From Aurantimonas coralicida DSM 14790 (GTDB taxonomy: Bacteria > Pseudomonadota > Alphaproteobacteria > Rhizobiales > Rhizobiaceae): a stretch of 64,000 nt of DNA. Below the pieces are notes generated by a model, which was not told where the DNA came from, searched no databases, and saw only the letters and a list, made by a program, of their open reading frames with translations. Positions within the stretch are counted from its first letter, which is position 1. Each line of letters starts with the position of its first letter. Position numbers and translations under genes: made by a program. The stretch covers positions 62,001 through 126,000 of the forward strand of contig NZ_ATXK01000002.1 of NCBI RefSeq assembly GCF_000421645.1, given 5' to 3'. Of the stretch, positions 18,632 through 27,475 are shown in pieces.

Positions 18632-19918
18632 ATGCAGGCGCAACGCAAACGCGTCCTGATCCTCGGCGGCGGTGCCGGCGGGCTGGAACTGGCGGCGGAA
18701 CTCGCCGCCGACAAGAGCTGTGCCGTGACGCTGGTCGACGCGGTCAGCACCCATCTGTGGAAGCCGCGGCTGCATGAATTCGCCGCCGGCACGGTGAATT
18801 CGACGCTTGCCGAGATCAGCTTCTACATGCTCGCCAAGATGCGCGGCTTCCGCTTCGAGCAGGGCCGGGTGGAGGCGATCGACCGGGCGGCGAAGACGGT
18901 GCGGCTCGGCGACATGCACGACCAGGACGGCCGGCTCCTGACCCCGGCGCGCCACCTCTCCTACGATGTCTGCGTCGTCGCGCTGGGCGGCGTCACCACC
19001 GATTTCGGCACCGAGGGTGTCGCCGAACACGCCATCCGGCTCGACACCAAGACCGATGCCGACGAATTCCGCGAATTGTTCATCGCAGCGATGATCGCCG
19101 CGCGGGCGGGCGCCGATCCGGCGCGGATCGTCATCATCGGCTCCGGCGCGACCGGCACCGAGCTGGCCGCCCATCTGCGCCTGTCCGAACAGGCCTTCTT
19201 CGAACCCGAGGACGAGCACGCGCGCCGCAAGCTGCTCGACCTGACGATCTTGGAGGCGGCGCCCGAACTGATGCCGGGGGCGAATGGCGAACTGCGGACC
19301 GGGGTCGCCGACCGGCTGAAGGCGCTCGACGTCTCGGTCGAGACCGGCGCCAGGGTCGCGGCGGTCATGGCTAGCGAGGTCCGCTCCGCCGACGGCAAGA
19401 GCTGGCCCGCCGACATCGCCGTCTGGGCGGCCGGGCTGGTCGGCCATCCCTGCCTGAAGGGGCTCGCCGACTTCGAGATGGACCGCAAGGGCCGCATCGT
19501 CGTCGACGACCGGCTGCGCACCACCGTCGATCCGGCGATCTACGTCTTGGGTGACGCGGCCAGCCATACGCCGGCCGGTGCCGCGATGCCGCTGCCGCCG
19601 ACGGCGCAATGCGCCAGCCAGCAGGCCGATTATCTCGCCTCGGCGATTCCGAAGGCACTGGCCGGCGAAACGCCGGGCCCCTTCGTCTTCCGCGACAAGG
19701 GAAAGCTGGTGTCGCTGGGCCGGGCCGGTTCGGTGGGCCTGATCGGCTTTGCCCGCAAGGACGATTTCTACGTCGCCGGCCAGTTCGCTACCGCCGCCTA
19801 TCACGCCCTGCAGCGCCAGCATCAATGGGCGGTGCTGGGGCCGCTCAGGGGCACGGTGGCGATCGTCGCCGACGTGATCAGCCCGGCGCGCGGGCCCGCA
19901 TTGAAGCTGCACGGCTGA
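18632..19918 (+). CDS. ndh: NAD(P)/FAD-dependent oxidoreductase, type II NADH dehydrogenase-like
   Basis: This 428-aa flavoprotein starts at ATG 18632, directly after the DUF3096 stop. Residues 6-35 hold the FAD Rossmann motif (VLILGGGAGGLELAAEL). A second dinucleotide motif IVIIGSGATGTELAAHL binds NADH at about residues 168-184, and IYVLGDAAS near residue 305 contacts the flavin. Single-subunit NDH-2 enzymes pass electrons from NADH to quinone at the inner membrane without pumping protons. The coupled DUF3096 membrane peptide fits a membrane-associated role. The NADH/quinone assignment is by family; a sulfide:quinone reductase is less likely because paired cysteines are missing. Confidence 0.85.
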   Translation: MQAQRKRVLILGGGAGGLELAAELAADKSCAVTLVDAVSTHLWKPRLHEFAAGTVNSTLAEISFYMLAKMRGFRFEQGRVEAIDRAAKTVRLGDMHDQDGRLLTPARHLSYDVCVVALGGVTTDFGTEGVAEHAIRLDTKTDADEFRELFIAAMIAARAGADPARIVIIGSGATGTELAAHLRLSEQAFFEPEDEHARRKLLDLTILEAAPELMPGANGELRTGVADRLKALDVSVETGARVAAVMASEVRSADGKSWPADIAVWAAGLVGHPCLKGLADFEMDRKGRIVVDDRLRTTVDPAIYVLGDAASHTPAGAAMPLPPTAQCASQQADYLASAIPKALAGETPGPFVFRDKGKLVSLGRAGSVGLIGFARKDDFYVAGQFATAAYHALQRQHQWAVLGPLRGTVAIVADVISPARGPALKLHG

Positions 19919-20060
19919 ACCCGCCGCCCGTCGCTCTCCCTTGGCGGCGAGCGGTGCGCCGACCCCTTGCGGATCGACGTGAAATGCCGATGTTAGTCCG
20001 TCGCACGCCCCCGGCGTCGGATCATTTCCACAAGCCATGCCCCGTGAGAAGGAACCAACA

Positions 20061-20906
20061 ATGACCCATCCCGTCATTGCGGACGGCAATGTCGCCGTCG
20101 TCACCGGTGGCGCGTCCGGCATCGGCCTTGCCGCCGCCAAGCGCTTTGCCGCCGCCGGCATGACCGTCTGCCTGGTCGACCGGCTCGAGGAGCGGCTCGC
20201 CGCCGCCAAGGAGGCCGTGGCCGCCGAAAGCCCGTCGGGCACGGTTCTGACGTCGAACACCGATGTCGGCGACCGCGCCGCGGTCGAGGCGCTGGCCAAG
20301 AACCTCTTCGGCCGCTTCGGCACGATCCATCTTCTGTTCGACAATGCCGGCATCCAGCCGGGCAGCAGCATCTTCGGGCCGCAGGCCAACTGGGACGCGG
20401 TGCTGCGGGTCAATCTGCACGGCGCCATTCAAGTCGCCCAGATCTTCGGCGAGCGCATGGTCGCCGGCGGCGAGCCTGGCCTGATCGTCGTCAGCGGCTC
20501 CAAGCAGGGCATCACCACGCCCCCGGGAGACCCGGCCTACAACGTCTCCAAGGCCGGGCTGAAGGCCTTCACCGAGGCGCTGCAGCACGATCTGCGCAAC
20601 CGCGAGGGCTGCCGGGTCGAGGCGCGGCTGATGATCCCGGGCTTCGTCTTCACCCCGCTGACGCGGGGCGAGCGGGTCGAGAAGCCCGACGGCGCCTGGA
20701 CGCCGGAACAGACCGCCGACTTCATGCTGGAGAAGCTTGGCGCCGAGGATTTCTACATCCTCTGCCCGGATGGCGAGGTGACCCGCGAGATGGACGAGAA
20801 GCGCATCGCCTGGGCGGCGGGCGACATCGTCGAGAACCGGCCGCCGCTGTCGCGCTGGCACAGCGACTGGGCCGAGAAGTTCAAGGCCTGGGCCGCGGGC
20901 CGCTAA
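20061..20906 (+). CDS. SDR family oxidoreductase
   Basis: This 281-aa protein starts at ATG 20061 ([20 protein letters not shown]) after GAGAAGGA; an in-frame ATG at 20037 lacks such a site. It has the cofactor motif TGGASGIGLAAAKRFA, NAG (DNAGIQPGSSIFGP) and the catalytic Ser...Tyr-x3-Lys (SGSKQGITTPPGDPAYNVSK). The active-site region is a normal classical SDR; the C-terminal 60 residues (YILCPDGEVTREMDEKRIAWA) resemble alphaproteobacterial SDRs of unassigned substrate. It converges on cobQ with a 10-bp gap and has its own upstream region. Confidence 0.87.
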   Translation: MTHPVIADGNVAVVTGGASGIGLAAAKRFAAAGMTVCLVDRLEERLAAAKEAVAAESPSGTVLTSNTDVGDRAAVEALAKNLFGRFGTIHLLFDNAGIQPGSSIFGPQANWDAVLRVNLHGAIQVAQIFGERMVAGGEPGLIVVSGSKQGITTPPGDPAYNVSKAGLKAFTEALQHDLRNREGCRVEARLMIPGFVFTPLTRGERVEKPDGAWTPEQTADFMLEKLGAEDFYILCPDGEVTREMDEKRIAWAAGDIVENRPPLSRWHSDWAEKFKAWAAGR

Positions 20907-20916
20907 GGCGCCGGGT

Positions 20917-22401
20917 TCATTCGCGGTTGCGGGCGAGGGCGAGCAGGCGATCGACGGCGATCAACTGCTCCAGCTCGTCCGCGATCGCATCCAGCGCCGC
21001 TTCGACCCCGGCCCGGTAGCCGGTTTCGGCGGCCTCGAGGCCGAAGCGGGCGAGGAAGCTGCGGCGCCAGCCATCGGCGCCGAACAGCCCGTGCAGATAG
21101 GTGCCGAAGACCCGGCCGTCGAGCGATGTCGCTCCGTCCGGCGATCCGTCGATGAGGCAGACCGGCCGGGCGCAGTCGGGACCGGCGGTGCGGCCGAGAT
21201 GGATCTCGTAGCCGTCGAGCGGCGCCCCGTCGGGGGCGGTGACCCGCGCCTCGCGTACGGTCTTTTCCGGCTCCATGACCGTTTCGACATCCAGCAGCCC
21301 CAGCCCCTCGGCCTCGCGCACCGGTCCCTCGATGCCATGCGGATCGCGCACCGTGCGGCCAAGCATCTGGTAGCCGCCGCACAGGCCCACGACATGGCCG
21401 CCGCGCGCGTGATGGGCGGCAATATCCTGATCCCAGCCATTCGCCCGGAAGGCGGCCAGATCGCCGATGGTGGATTTCGAGCCGGGGATCAGCACCAGCG
21501 CGGCATGCTCCGGCAGCCGGTCGCCGGGCCGCACGAAGACGACTTCGACATCCGGCTCGGCTTTCAGCGGGTCCAGATCGTCGAAATTGGCGATCCGGCC
21601 GAGCAGCGGCACGGCGACGGTGAGCTTCCGTCCGGCGCCTGGCGCCGACAACCGTTCCAGCGCCACCGAATCCTCGGCCGGGAGCTTCGTCGCGGCCGCC
21701 AGATGCGGCACCACGCCGAGGCTTGGCCAGCCGGTGAAATCGGTGATGGCGGCGAGCCCGTCGTCGAACAACGAAACGTCGCCGCGAAACTTGTTGATCA
21801 GATAGCCGGCGATCTGCCGCCGGTCGGCCTCGGGCAGGATGGCGTGGGTGCCGGCCAGCGAGGCGATGACGCCGCCGCGGTCGATGTCGCCGACGAGGAT
21901 CACCGGCACGTCGGCGGCGGTGGCAAATCCCATATTCGCGATGTCGTTGGCGCGCAGATTGATCTCGGCCGGCGACCCGGCCCCTTCCACGATGACGAGA
22001 TCGGCATCGGCGGAAAGCCGTGCGAAGCTGTCGAGCACCGTGTCGAGAAAGCCGGCCTTCAGCCGCTGGTAGTCGCGGCCCTTCGCCTCGCCGGCGACCC
22101 GGCCCCGCAGGACGATCTGGCTGCCGGTCTCCGATTGTGGCTTCAGGAGCACCGGGTTCATGTCGACCGTCGGCGGCGTGCCGCAGGCGAGGGCCTGCAG
22201 CCATTGCCCGCGGCCGATCTCGCCGAAGCCGCCGCTCTCCGGAATCAGCGCCACGGCGGCATTGTTCGACATGTTCTGCGGCTTGAACGGCCGCACCTTC
22301 AGGCCGCGCCGGGCAAACAGCCGGCAGAGGCCGGCGACCAGCACGGTCTTGCCAACATCGGATCCGGTGCCCTGGAGCATGATGGCGGGGGTCCGGGGCA
22401 T
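20917..22401 (-). CDS. cobQ: Cobyric acid synthase CobQ (CbiP)
   Basis: CobQ (494 aa from ATG 22401) amidates the b, d, e and g side chains of adenosylcobyrinic acid a,c-diamide using glutamine and ATP. The N-terminal ATP-binding part starts [20 protein letters not shown]. The C-terminal class I-like glutamine amidotransferase has the nucleophile Cys in [18 protein letters not shown] and the catalytic His in [10 protein letters not shown]. The frame stays open over 130 codons upstream, but those residues are Arg/Ser-rich noise and cross the intergenic region. It is divergent from cbiX and the rest of the left cobalamin block. Confidence 0.96.
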   Translation of the reverse strand: MPRTPAIMLQGTGSDVGKTVLVAGLCRLFARRGLKVRPFKPQNMSNNAAVALIPESGGFGEIGRGQWLQALACGTPPTVDMNPVLLKPQSETGSQIVLRGRVAGEAKGRDYQRLKAGFLDTVLDSFARLSADADLVIVEGAGSPAEINLRANDIANMGFATAADVPVILVGDIDRGGVIASLAGTHAILPEADRRQIAGYLINKFRGDVSLFDDGLAAITDFTGWPSLGVVPHLAAATKLPAEDSVALERLSAPGAGRKLTVAVPLLGRIANFDDLDPLKAEPDVEVVFVRPGDRLPEHAALVLIPGSKSTIGDLAAFRANGWDQDIAAHHARGGHVVGLCGGYQMLGRTVRDPHGIEGPVREAEGLGLLDVETVMEPEKTVREARVTAPDGAPLDGYEIHLGRTAGPDCARPVCLIDGSPDGATSLDGRVFGTYLHGLFGADGWRRSFLARFGLEAAETGYRAGVEAALDAIADELEQLIAVDRLLALARNRE

Positions 22402-22715
22402 GCGGCAGATCCTTGGCAGGGCGGGCAGGCGGCAGGAACGAAAGCTGTGTCTCTGCCCCGCAATAGCATTGCTGCGACCGCCGACCCAAGCACCGTTGCC
22501 GGGCCCTTCGCCCGGGCTCGCGAACACTTCGTTTGACGGCGGGGCGGCTTGCGGTCTAGGCCATGGCTTGAACTGACGGTGCCCGCGTGACGGGCTGAAA
22601 TCATTCCGGTGCGGCCGACCCAAGCAGGGGGCCAAGACGGAGCTGTCGGACCGAACCGCAGACCGGCTCCGGCCGCCGCGGCTCCTCCGGCTTCGAGATG
22701 AGAGGAACGGGGGCG
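22402..22715. other. 314-bp divergent region between cobQ and cbiX
   Basis: No gene is supported. The right half holds the cobalamin-riboswitch-like segment at 22575-22690 on the + strand. The left half holds a GC-rich hairpin (GGGCCCTTCGCCCGGG at about 22501-22516) and, on the + strand, CTGCCCCGCAAT near 22453, which resembles the conserved CCCCGCAAC box of B12 riboswitches but lacks the surrounding elements. Confidence 0.6.
22575..22690 (+). promoter_or_regulatory. Candidate divergent cobalamin riboswitch upstream of cbiX
   Basis: In order, GACGGTGCCCGCGTGACGGG, TGAAA, CCGGTGCGG, CGGAGCTG and GCAGACCGG parallel the B12-riboswitch core (GGT-CCC stem, AAA, CGGTG, CTG box, AGACC end). The central GCCACTG box and a canonical CCCCGCAAC are missing, so this would be a variant or truncated class. 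The position in front of the corrin-ring operon supports the reading, but the call rests on motif order alone. Confidence 0.42.
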
Positions 22716-23912
22716 ATGAAGGCTTTGATGCTGTGCGGCCATGGCAGCCGCGACCAGGGCGCCATGATCGAGTTCGGCGGCCTCGCCGAGAAGCTGCGCA
22801 CAAGGCTGCCCGACTGGTCGGTCGAGCATGGCTATCTGGAATTTGCCAAGCCGGTCATCCGCGACGGCCTCGACAAGCTGAAGGCATCGGGCGCCGAGAC
22901 GGTGCTGGCGCTGCCGGGCATGCTGTTTGCCGCCGGCCACGCCAAGAACGACATTCCCTCCGTCCTCAACACCTATGCCGCGGCCAATGGCCTGCGCATC
23001 GAATATGGCCGCGAGCTCGGCGTCGACCTGAAGATGATCCGCGCCGCCGGCGAGCGCATCAAGGAATGCCTGCGCGCCGATGGCTGGCAGGACGGCGAGC
23101 CGCTGCACGACACCATGCTGGTGGTGGTCGGCCGCGGCGCCTCGGACCCCGACGCCAATTCCAACGTCGCCAAGGTCATGCGGATGCTGTGGGAGGGCCT
23201 CGGCTTCGGCTGGGGCGAGACGGTCTATTCGGGCGTCACCTTCCCGCTGGTTGAGCCGGGCCTCGAACATGCGAGCCGCCTCGGCTACAGCCGCATCGTC
23301 GTCTTCCCGTATTTCCTGTTCACCGGTGTCCTGGTGCGGCGGATCTACGACCAGACCGACATCGTCGCCGCCGCCCATCCCGAGATCAGCTTCCTCAAGG
23401 CGCCCTATCTCGGCGCCCATGATCTGGTGGTGGAGACCTTCGTCGACCGCCTCGGCGAGATCCTCGAGGGCACCAACAACATGAACTGCCAGATGTGCAA
23501 GTACCGCGAGCAGGTGCTGGGCTTCGAGGCGGAAGTGGGCCTGGCGCAGGAGAGCCATCACCATCACGTCGAGGGCGTCGGCTCGTCGGCCGACTGCACG
23601 CTCTGCGACACGGTCTGCACCGGCGCCTGCCGCACCGCCGCCGCCGCGGCTTCGGGGGCGGGGCATGCCCACGGCCACGATCATGGCCACGACCACGCGC
23701 ATGACCATAAAACAGCCGCCGATCACGGGCACGGCCATGGGCATGACCATTCCCACGCCGATTCCCACGGCCACCATCACCACGCGGCGCACGATCATGC
23801 TCACGGGCACGGTCACGGCCATTCGCATGGTCATGGCGGTGCCGACCACCATCACCACCCCTATCCCCATGCCGACCACCCGCTCGGCCCGCGCTCCATG
23901 CGCAAGGGCTGA
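22716..23912 (+). CDS. cbiX: Sirohydrochlorin cobaltochelatase CbiX (long form) with Fe-S motif and His-rich tail
   Basis: CbiX inserts Co2+ into sirohydrochlorin (factor II), committing the ring to the early-cobalt route. The 398-aa chain starts at ATG 22716 after AGAGGA. Residues 1-245 carry two tandem chelatase halves with the likely metal-handling histidines in [10 protein letters not shown] and FAAGHAKND. Met256-x-Cys258-x2-Cys261 is the MxCxxC motif that holds an iron-sulfur cluster in long CbiX proteins, and further Cys pairs follow ([13 protein letters not shown]). Residues about 315-390 are an exceptional His/Asp/Gly tail with roughly forty histidines, a probable cobalt store or delivery arm. 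It heads the operon cbiX-cobH-cobL-cobI-cbiG/cobJ-cobM. Confidence 0.94.
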   Translation: MKALMLCGHGSRDQGAMIEFGGLAEKLRTRLPDWSVEHGYLEFAKPVIRDGLDKLKASGAETVLALPGMLFAAGHAKNDIPSVLNTYAAANGLRIEYGRELGVDLKMIRAAGERIKECLRADGWQDGEPLHDTMLVVVGRGASDPDANSNVAKVMRMLWEGLGFGWGETVYSGVTFPLVEPGLEHASRLGYSRIVVFPYFLFTGVLVRRIYDQTDIVAAAHPEISFLKAPYLGAHDLVVETFVDRLGEILEGTNNMNCQMCKYREQVLGFEAEVGLAQESHHHHVEGVGSSADCTLCDTVCTGACRTAAAAASGAGHAHGHDHGHDHAHDHKTAADHGHGHGHDHSHADSHGHHHHAAHDHAHGHGHGHSHGHGGADHHHHPYPHADHPLGPRSMRKG

Positions 23913-23945
23913 CGGAGTGCCGCACTCCAGCTTCACGAGGATCGG

Positions 23946-25508
23946 ATGACGCCGCTGTTCGACCGCTACGCGATCGTCGACTGGTCCGCATCGAACACGC
24001 CGACCACCGGCAAGGATTCCATCTGGATCGCCTTTGCCGAGCGCGAGGGTGCCGAGACGCGTCTCCTGGAAACGGCCAACCCGTCGACCCGCTCGGCGGC
24101 GATGGCGATGCTGCGGCAGTTCTTCCGGGACTCCTTGGCCGAGAACAAGCGCGTCTTCGCCGGCTTCGACTTCCCCTTCGGCTATCCCGCCGGCGCGGCC
24201 GCGGCGATCGCCGGCACGCCGGACTGGCGCGCTCTGTGGCATTTCCTCGCTGAGGCGATGCAGGACCGCGACGACAATTTCTCCAACCGCTTCGAGGTCA
24301 CCGGCCGGCTGAACCGCGAGGCGCTGGCCTTCGCGCCGATGTACTGGGGCCGTCCCATGCACCAGGAGGTGCCGGGCCTGCCGGTCGCGCGACCCGAGCC
24401 CTATCCGACGGCGCTGCCCGAAAAGCGCCTCGCCGAACAGCGGACCGTCAAGGCGCAGCCGGTCTGGAAGCTGGCCTTCGCCGGCAGCGTCGGCAGCCAG
24501 GCGATCACCGGCATTGCCCGGCTCGAGCATCTGCGCCGCGATCCCGAATTTGCCGAGCACGTGTCGGTCTGGCCCTTCGAGACGCGCTTTGCCGACGATC
24601 TCGGCGCGCCGATCGTGCTCGCCGAGATCTATCCGAGCCTCGCCGCGATCGAGAAGGGCGAGAAGTCCTGTCTCGACGAGGCGCAGGTGGAAGGGCTGGC
24701 GGACATCTTCGCCCGCTTCGACGCCGAGGGCCGCTTCGGCGAGCTCCTGGCGGCGCCGACCGACCTCTCCGAGGCCGAGCGCGGCAGCGTCCTGACCGAG
24801 GAAGGCTGGATCGCCGGGCTTGGCCACCGGCTGGCCGAGACGGCGGCCGAGGAGCCGGACGCCTATGTTGCGCCGGGCTCGCGGCTGAACTATCTGCGCG
24901 ATCCCGCCGCGATCTATGCCGAGAGCTTCCGGCAGATCCGCGCCGAGACCGACCTGTCGAACCTGCCGGAAAACGCTCACGACCTGGCCATCCGGCTGAT
25001 CCATGCCTGCGGCATGCCCGATATCGTTTCCGACCTCGTCCTGTCGGAGGACGCGATCGAGGCCGGACGCGCGGCGCTCGACCGGGGCGCGCCGATCCTC
25101 TGCGACGCCGAGATGGTGTCCCACGGCATCATCTCGTCGCGGCTGCGCCAGCAGAACAAGATCGTTTGCCGGCTCAACGATCCGCGCACGCGCCGCATCG
25201 CCGAGCGCGAGAGCACGACCCGGTCGGCGGCGCAGGTCGATCTGTGGAACGACGTCATGGACGGCGCCATCGTCGCCATCGGCAACGCGCCGACGGCGCT
25301 GTTCCGCCTGCTGGAGCGCATCGACGAGGGCGCGGCACGGCCGGCGCTGATCGTCGGCCTGCCAGTCGGCTTCGTCGGCGCGGCCGAATCCAAGGCCGAG
25401 CTGGTGCGCGATCCGCGCGGCATTCCCTTCGTGACACTGACCGGCCGGCGCGGCGGCAGCGCCATGGCGGCCGCGGCGGTCAACGCGCTGGCACAGGGGC
25501 TCGAATAG
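23946..25508 (+). CDS. cobH: Fusion of a DUF429-like (RNase H-fold) domain with precorrin-8X methylmutase CobH
   Basis: The C-terminal part (about residues 330-520) is CobH/CbiC, which moves the C11 methyl to C12 to make (cobalt-)hydrogenobyrinate/cobyrinate; the catalytic His393 is in CDAEMVSHGII. The N-terminal 310 residues are extra: YAIVDWSASNTP, FAGFDFPFGYPAG and LAEIYPSLAAIE give the spaced Asp/Asp/Glu pattern of RNase H-like DUF429 proteins. Normal CobH has about 210 aa. Similar long forms seem to occur in some alphaproteobacteria. The role of the N-terminal domain is unknown. ATG 23946 follows GAGG; the stop is three bases before cobL. Confidence 0.88.
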   Translation: MTPLFDRYAIVDWSASNTPTTGKDSIWIAFAEREGAETRLLETANPSTRSAAMAMLRQFFRDSLAENKRVFAGFDFPFGYPAGAAAAIAGTPDWRALWHFLAEAMQDRDDNFSNRFEVTGRLNREALAFAPMYWGRPMHQEVPGLPVARPEPYPTALPEKRLAEQRTVKAQPVWKLAFAGSVGSQAITGIARLEHLRRDPEFAEHVSVWPFETRFADDLGAPIVLAEIYPSLAAIEKGEKSCLDEAQVEGLADIFARFDAEGRFGELLAAPTDLSEAERGSVLTEEGWIAGLGHRLAETAAEEPDAYVAPGSRLNYLRDPAAIYAESFRQIRAETDLSNLPENAHDLAIRLIHACGMPDIVSDLVLSEDAIEAGRAALDRGAPILCDAEMVSHGIISSRLRQQNKIVCRLNDPRTRRIAERESTTRSAAQVDLWNDVMDGAIVAIGNAPTALFRLLERIDEGAARPALIVGLPVGFVGAAESKAELVRDPRGIPFVTLTGRRGGSAMAAAAVNALAQGLE

Positions 25509-25511
25509 GCC

Positions 25512-26735
25512 ATGACCGACGCGGCCCAGCCCTGGCTGACGGTGGTGGGGATCGGCGATGGCGGGCTCGACTCGCTGTCCTCGGAAGCGCTGGACGCGCT
25601 GCGCGCCGCCCGGACGATCTTCGGCGGCGAGCGCCATCTGGCGATGCTGGACGATTTCAGCGCCCAGCAGATCGCCTGGGAAAAGCCCTTCGGCGATTCC
25701 ATGATCGCGCTGCAGGCCTGTGCCGGCTCGCCGACCGTGGTGCTGGCAACCGGCGATCCGATGTGGTTCGGCGTCGGCGCGACGCTGACGCGCCATGTCG
25801 ACCCGGCCGAAATGCGGGTGCTGCCGTCGCCCTCGGCCTTCCAGCTGACCGCCGCTGCCCTCTGCTGGCCGCTGGCCGACTGCCAGTGCCTGACGGTGCA
25901 CGGACGCCCGCTTGAGACCGTCTCGCGGCATCTGGCGCCGGACGCCCGGCTGCTGATCTATTCGGCGGACGGGAGCTCGCCGCAGGCTCTTGCGCGGCTC
26001 CTCACCGGGCGCGGCTACGGGCCCAGCCGGATCGTCGTCTGCGAGCATCTGGGCGGCACCCGCGAGCGCATTCGCGCGACGGTCGCGGCCGATTTCGACC
26101 TGACGGGCATCGCCGACCTCAACACCGTCGCGGTGGAATGCGTCGCCGGCCGGGCCGCCGAACCGCGGCCGCTGGTGCCGGGGCTTGCCGACGACGCTTT
26201 CGTCAATGACGGCAAGATGACCAAGCGGGTCCTGCGCGGCCTCGCCATCTCGGCATTGCAGCCGCTGCCGGGCCATCTCCTGTGGGATGTCGGCGCCGGC
26301 TCGGGCTCGATTTCGGTGGAATGGCTGCGCACGGCGCCCGGCATGGCGGCAATCGCCATCGAACCGGTCGAGGACCGTCTCGCCATGATCCGCGAGAATG
26401 CCGACGCGCTGGGCGTGCCCGAACTCCGCATCGTCGAGGGAACCGCTCCGGACGCCTACGCCGATCTGCCGGCCCCGGACGCGATCTTCATCGGTGGCGG
26501 TCTGACCGACGGCGTGTTCGACGCTGCCTGGGAGGCGCTGAAGCTCGGTGGGCGGATGGTCGCCCACGCTGTCACTCTCGAATCCGAAGCGATCCTTCTC
26601 GACCTGCATGCGCGGCTTGGCGGCGAGCTGATGCGCATCCAGGTCGACCGGGCCGAGAAGGTCGGCCCCTATCGCGGCTTCCGACCGGCCATGCCGGTCA
26701 TCCACTGGCATGTGACCAAGAGCGACCGCCCGTGA
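25512..26735 (+). CDS. cobL: Precorrin-6Y C5,15-methyltransferase (decarboxylating) CobL (CbiE-CbiT)
   Basis: The 407-aa bifunctional enzyme methylates C5 and C15 and decarboxylates the C12 acetate. Residues about 8-200 are the CbiE methylase (WLTVVGIGDGGLDSLSSEA, VVLATGDPMWFGVGATL). Residues about 215-400 are CbiT, a class I SAM methyltransferase (LLWDVGAGSGSISVEWLR, DAIFIGGGLTDGVFDAAW). It lies three bases after cobH and overlaps cobI by four bases, consistent with tight coupling. Length is normal for CobL. Confidence 0.95.
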   Translation: MTDAAQPWLTVVGIGDGGLDSLSSEALDALRAARTIFGGERHLAMLDDFSAQQIAWEKPFGDSMIALQACAGSPTVVLATGDPMWFGVGATLTRHVDPAEMRVLPSPSAFQLTAAALCWPLADCQCLTVHGRPLETVSRHLAPDARLLIYSADGSSPQALARLLTGRGYGPSRIVVCEHLGGTRERIRATVAADFDLTGIADLNTVAVECVAGRAAEPRPLVPGLADDAFVNDGKMTKRVLRGLAISALQPLPGHLLWDVGAGSGSISVEWLRTAPGMAAIAIEPVEDRLAMIRENADALGVPELRIVEGTAPDAYADLPAPDAIFIGGGLTDGVFDAAWEALKLGGRMVAHAVTLESEAILLDLHARLGGELMRIQVDRAEKVGPYRGFRPAMPVIHWHVTKSDRP

Positions 26736-27475
26736 GCGCGCCCGGTACCCTCTACGGGCTCGGCGTCGGGCCGGGCGATCCCGAACTCCTGACGCTGAAG
26801 GCGCTGCGCATCCTGAAGGCCGCGCCGGTGATCGCCTATCCCGCGCCCGATCACGGCACGAGCTTTGCCCGCGCCATCGTCGAAGGCTATCTGACCGGCG
26901 CGCAGGAAGAGATCGCCATCGTCGTGCCAATGCGCACCGAGCGCTTTCCCGCCGCCGCCATCTACGACGAGGCCGCGGCACGGATCGGCGACCGGCTGGC
27001 CGGTGGCCAGGACGTGGCGGTGTTCTGCGAGGGCGATCCGTTCTTCTACGGCTCCTTCATGTATCTCTTCGAGCGCCTGTCGGGCCGCTTTCCGGTCGAG
27101 ATCGTACCCGGTGTTTCCTCGGTGATGGCCGCCACCGCCGCGTCGCGCCGCCCGCTGGCCGCCCGCAACGACATACTGACGGTGATCCCCGGGCCCCTCG
27201 ACGACGACGCCCTGCGCCAGCGGATCGAGGCGTCCGACGCCTTCGCCATCATGAAGCTCGGGCGGCATTTCGGCCGCGTGAAGGCGCTGCTCGGCGCGAT
27301 GAAGCTGACCGACGGCTGCGCCTATTGCGAGCGCGTGACCCTGCCCGAGGAGCGCATCATGCCGCTGGCCGACGTGACGGGCGACACCCCCTATTTCTCG
27401 ATGATCCTCGGCTATCGCGGTGCCGAGCCCGGCATTCGGGACGCGGTCATCCAGCGCCGGGAGACCGCGCAATGA
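26732..27475 (+). CDS. cobI: Precorrin-2 / cobalt-factor II C20-methyltransferase CobI (CbiL)
   Basis: This 247-aa SAM-dependent methyltransferase starts at GTG 26732, overlapping the cobL stop (GTGA). The N-terminal LYGLGVGPGDPELLTLKA and the VAVFCEGDPFFYGSFMYL motif are typical of the C20 enzymes, and VEIVPGVSSVMAATAA is the conserved SAM-site loop. With cbiX upstream the real substrate is probably cobalt-factor II rather than metal-free precorrin-2. It overlaps the next gene by four bases (ATGA). Confidence 0.94.
   Translation: MSAPGTLYGLGVGPGDPELLTLKALRILKAAPVIAYPAPDHGTSFARAIVEGYLTGAQEEIAIVVPMRTERFPAAAIYDEAAARIGDRLAGGQDVAVFCEGDPFFYGSFMYLFERLSGRFPVEIVPGVSSVMAATAASRRPLAARNDILTVIPGPLDDDALRQRIEASDAFAIMKLGRHFGRVKALLGAMKLTDGCAYCERVTLPEERIMPLADVTGDTPYFSMILGYRGAEPGIRDAVIQRRETAQ

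Noticed and set aside
22444-22475. CTGCCCCGCAAT as the core of a second B12 riboswitch
   Set aside because: It resembles the CCCCGCAAC box, but no GGTG, AAA or terminal AGACC elements flank it in either direction.
23660-23900. Short tandem DNA repeats rich in CAC/CAT (possible minisatellite or CRISPR-like array)
   Set aside because: The repetition follows the His codons of the CbiX tail, has irregular spacing and no fixed repeat-spacer pattern.
22299-26981. A 1560-codon open frame on the minus strand across cbiX, cobH and cobL
   Set aside because: It is rich in Arg, Gly and His with no recognisable domain and lies antisense to clear corrin genes. Long open frames on the wrong strand are expected at this GC content.
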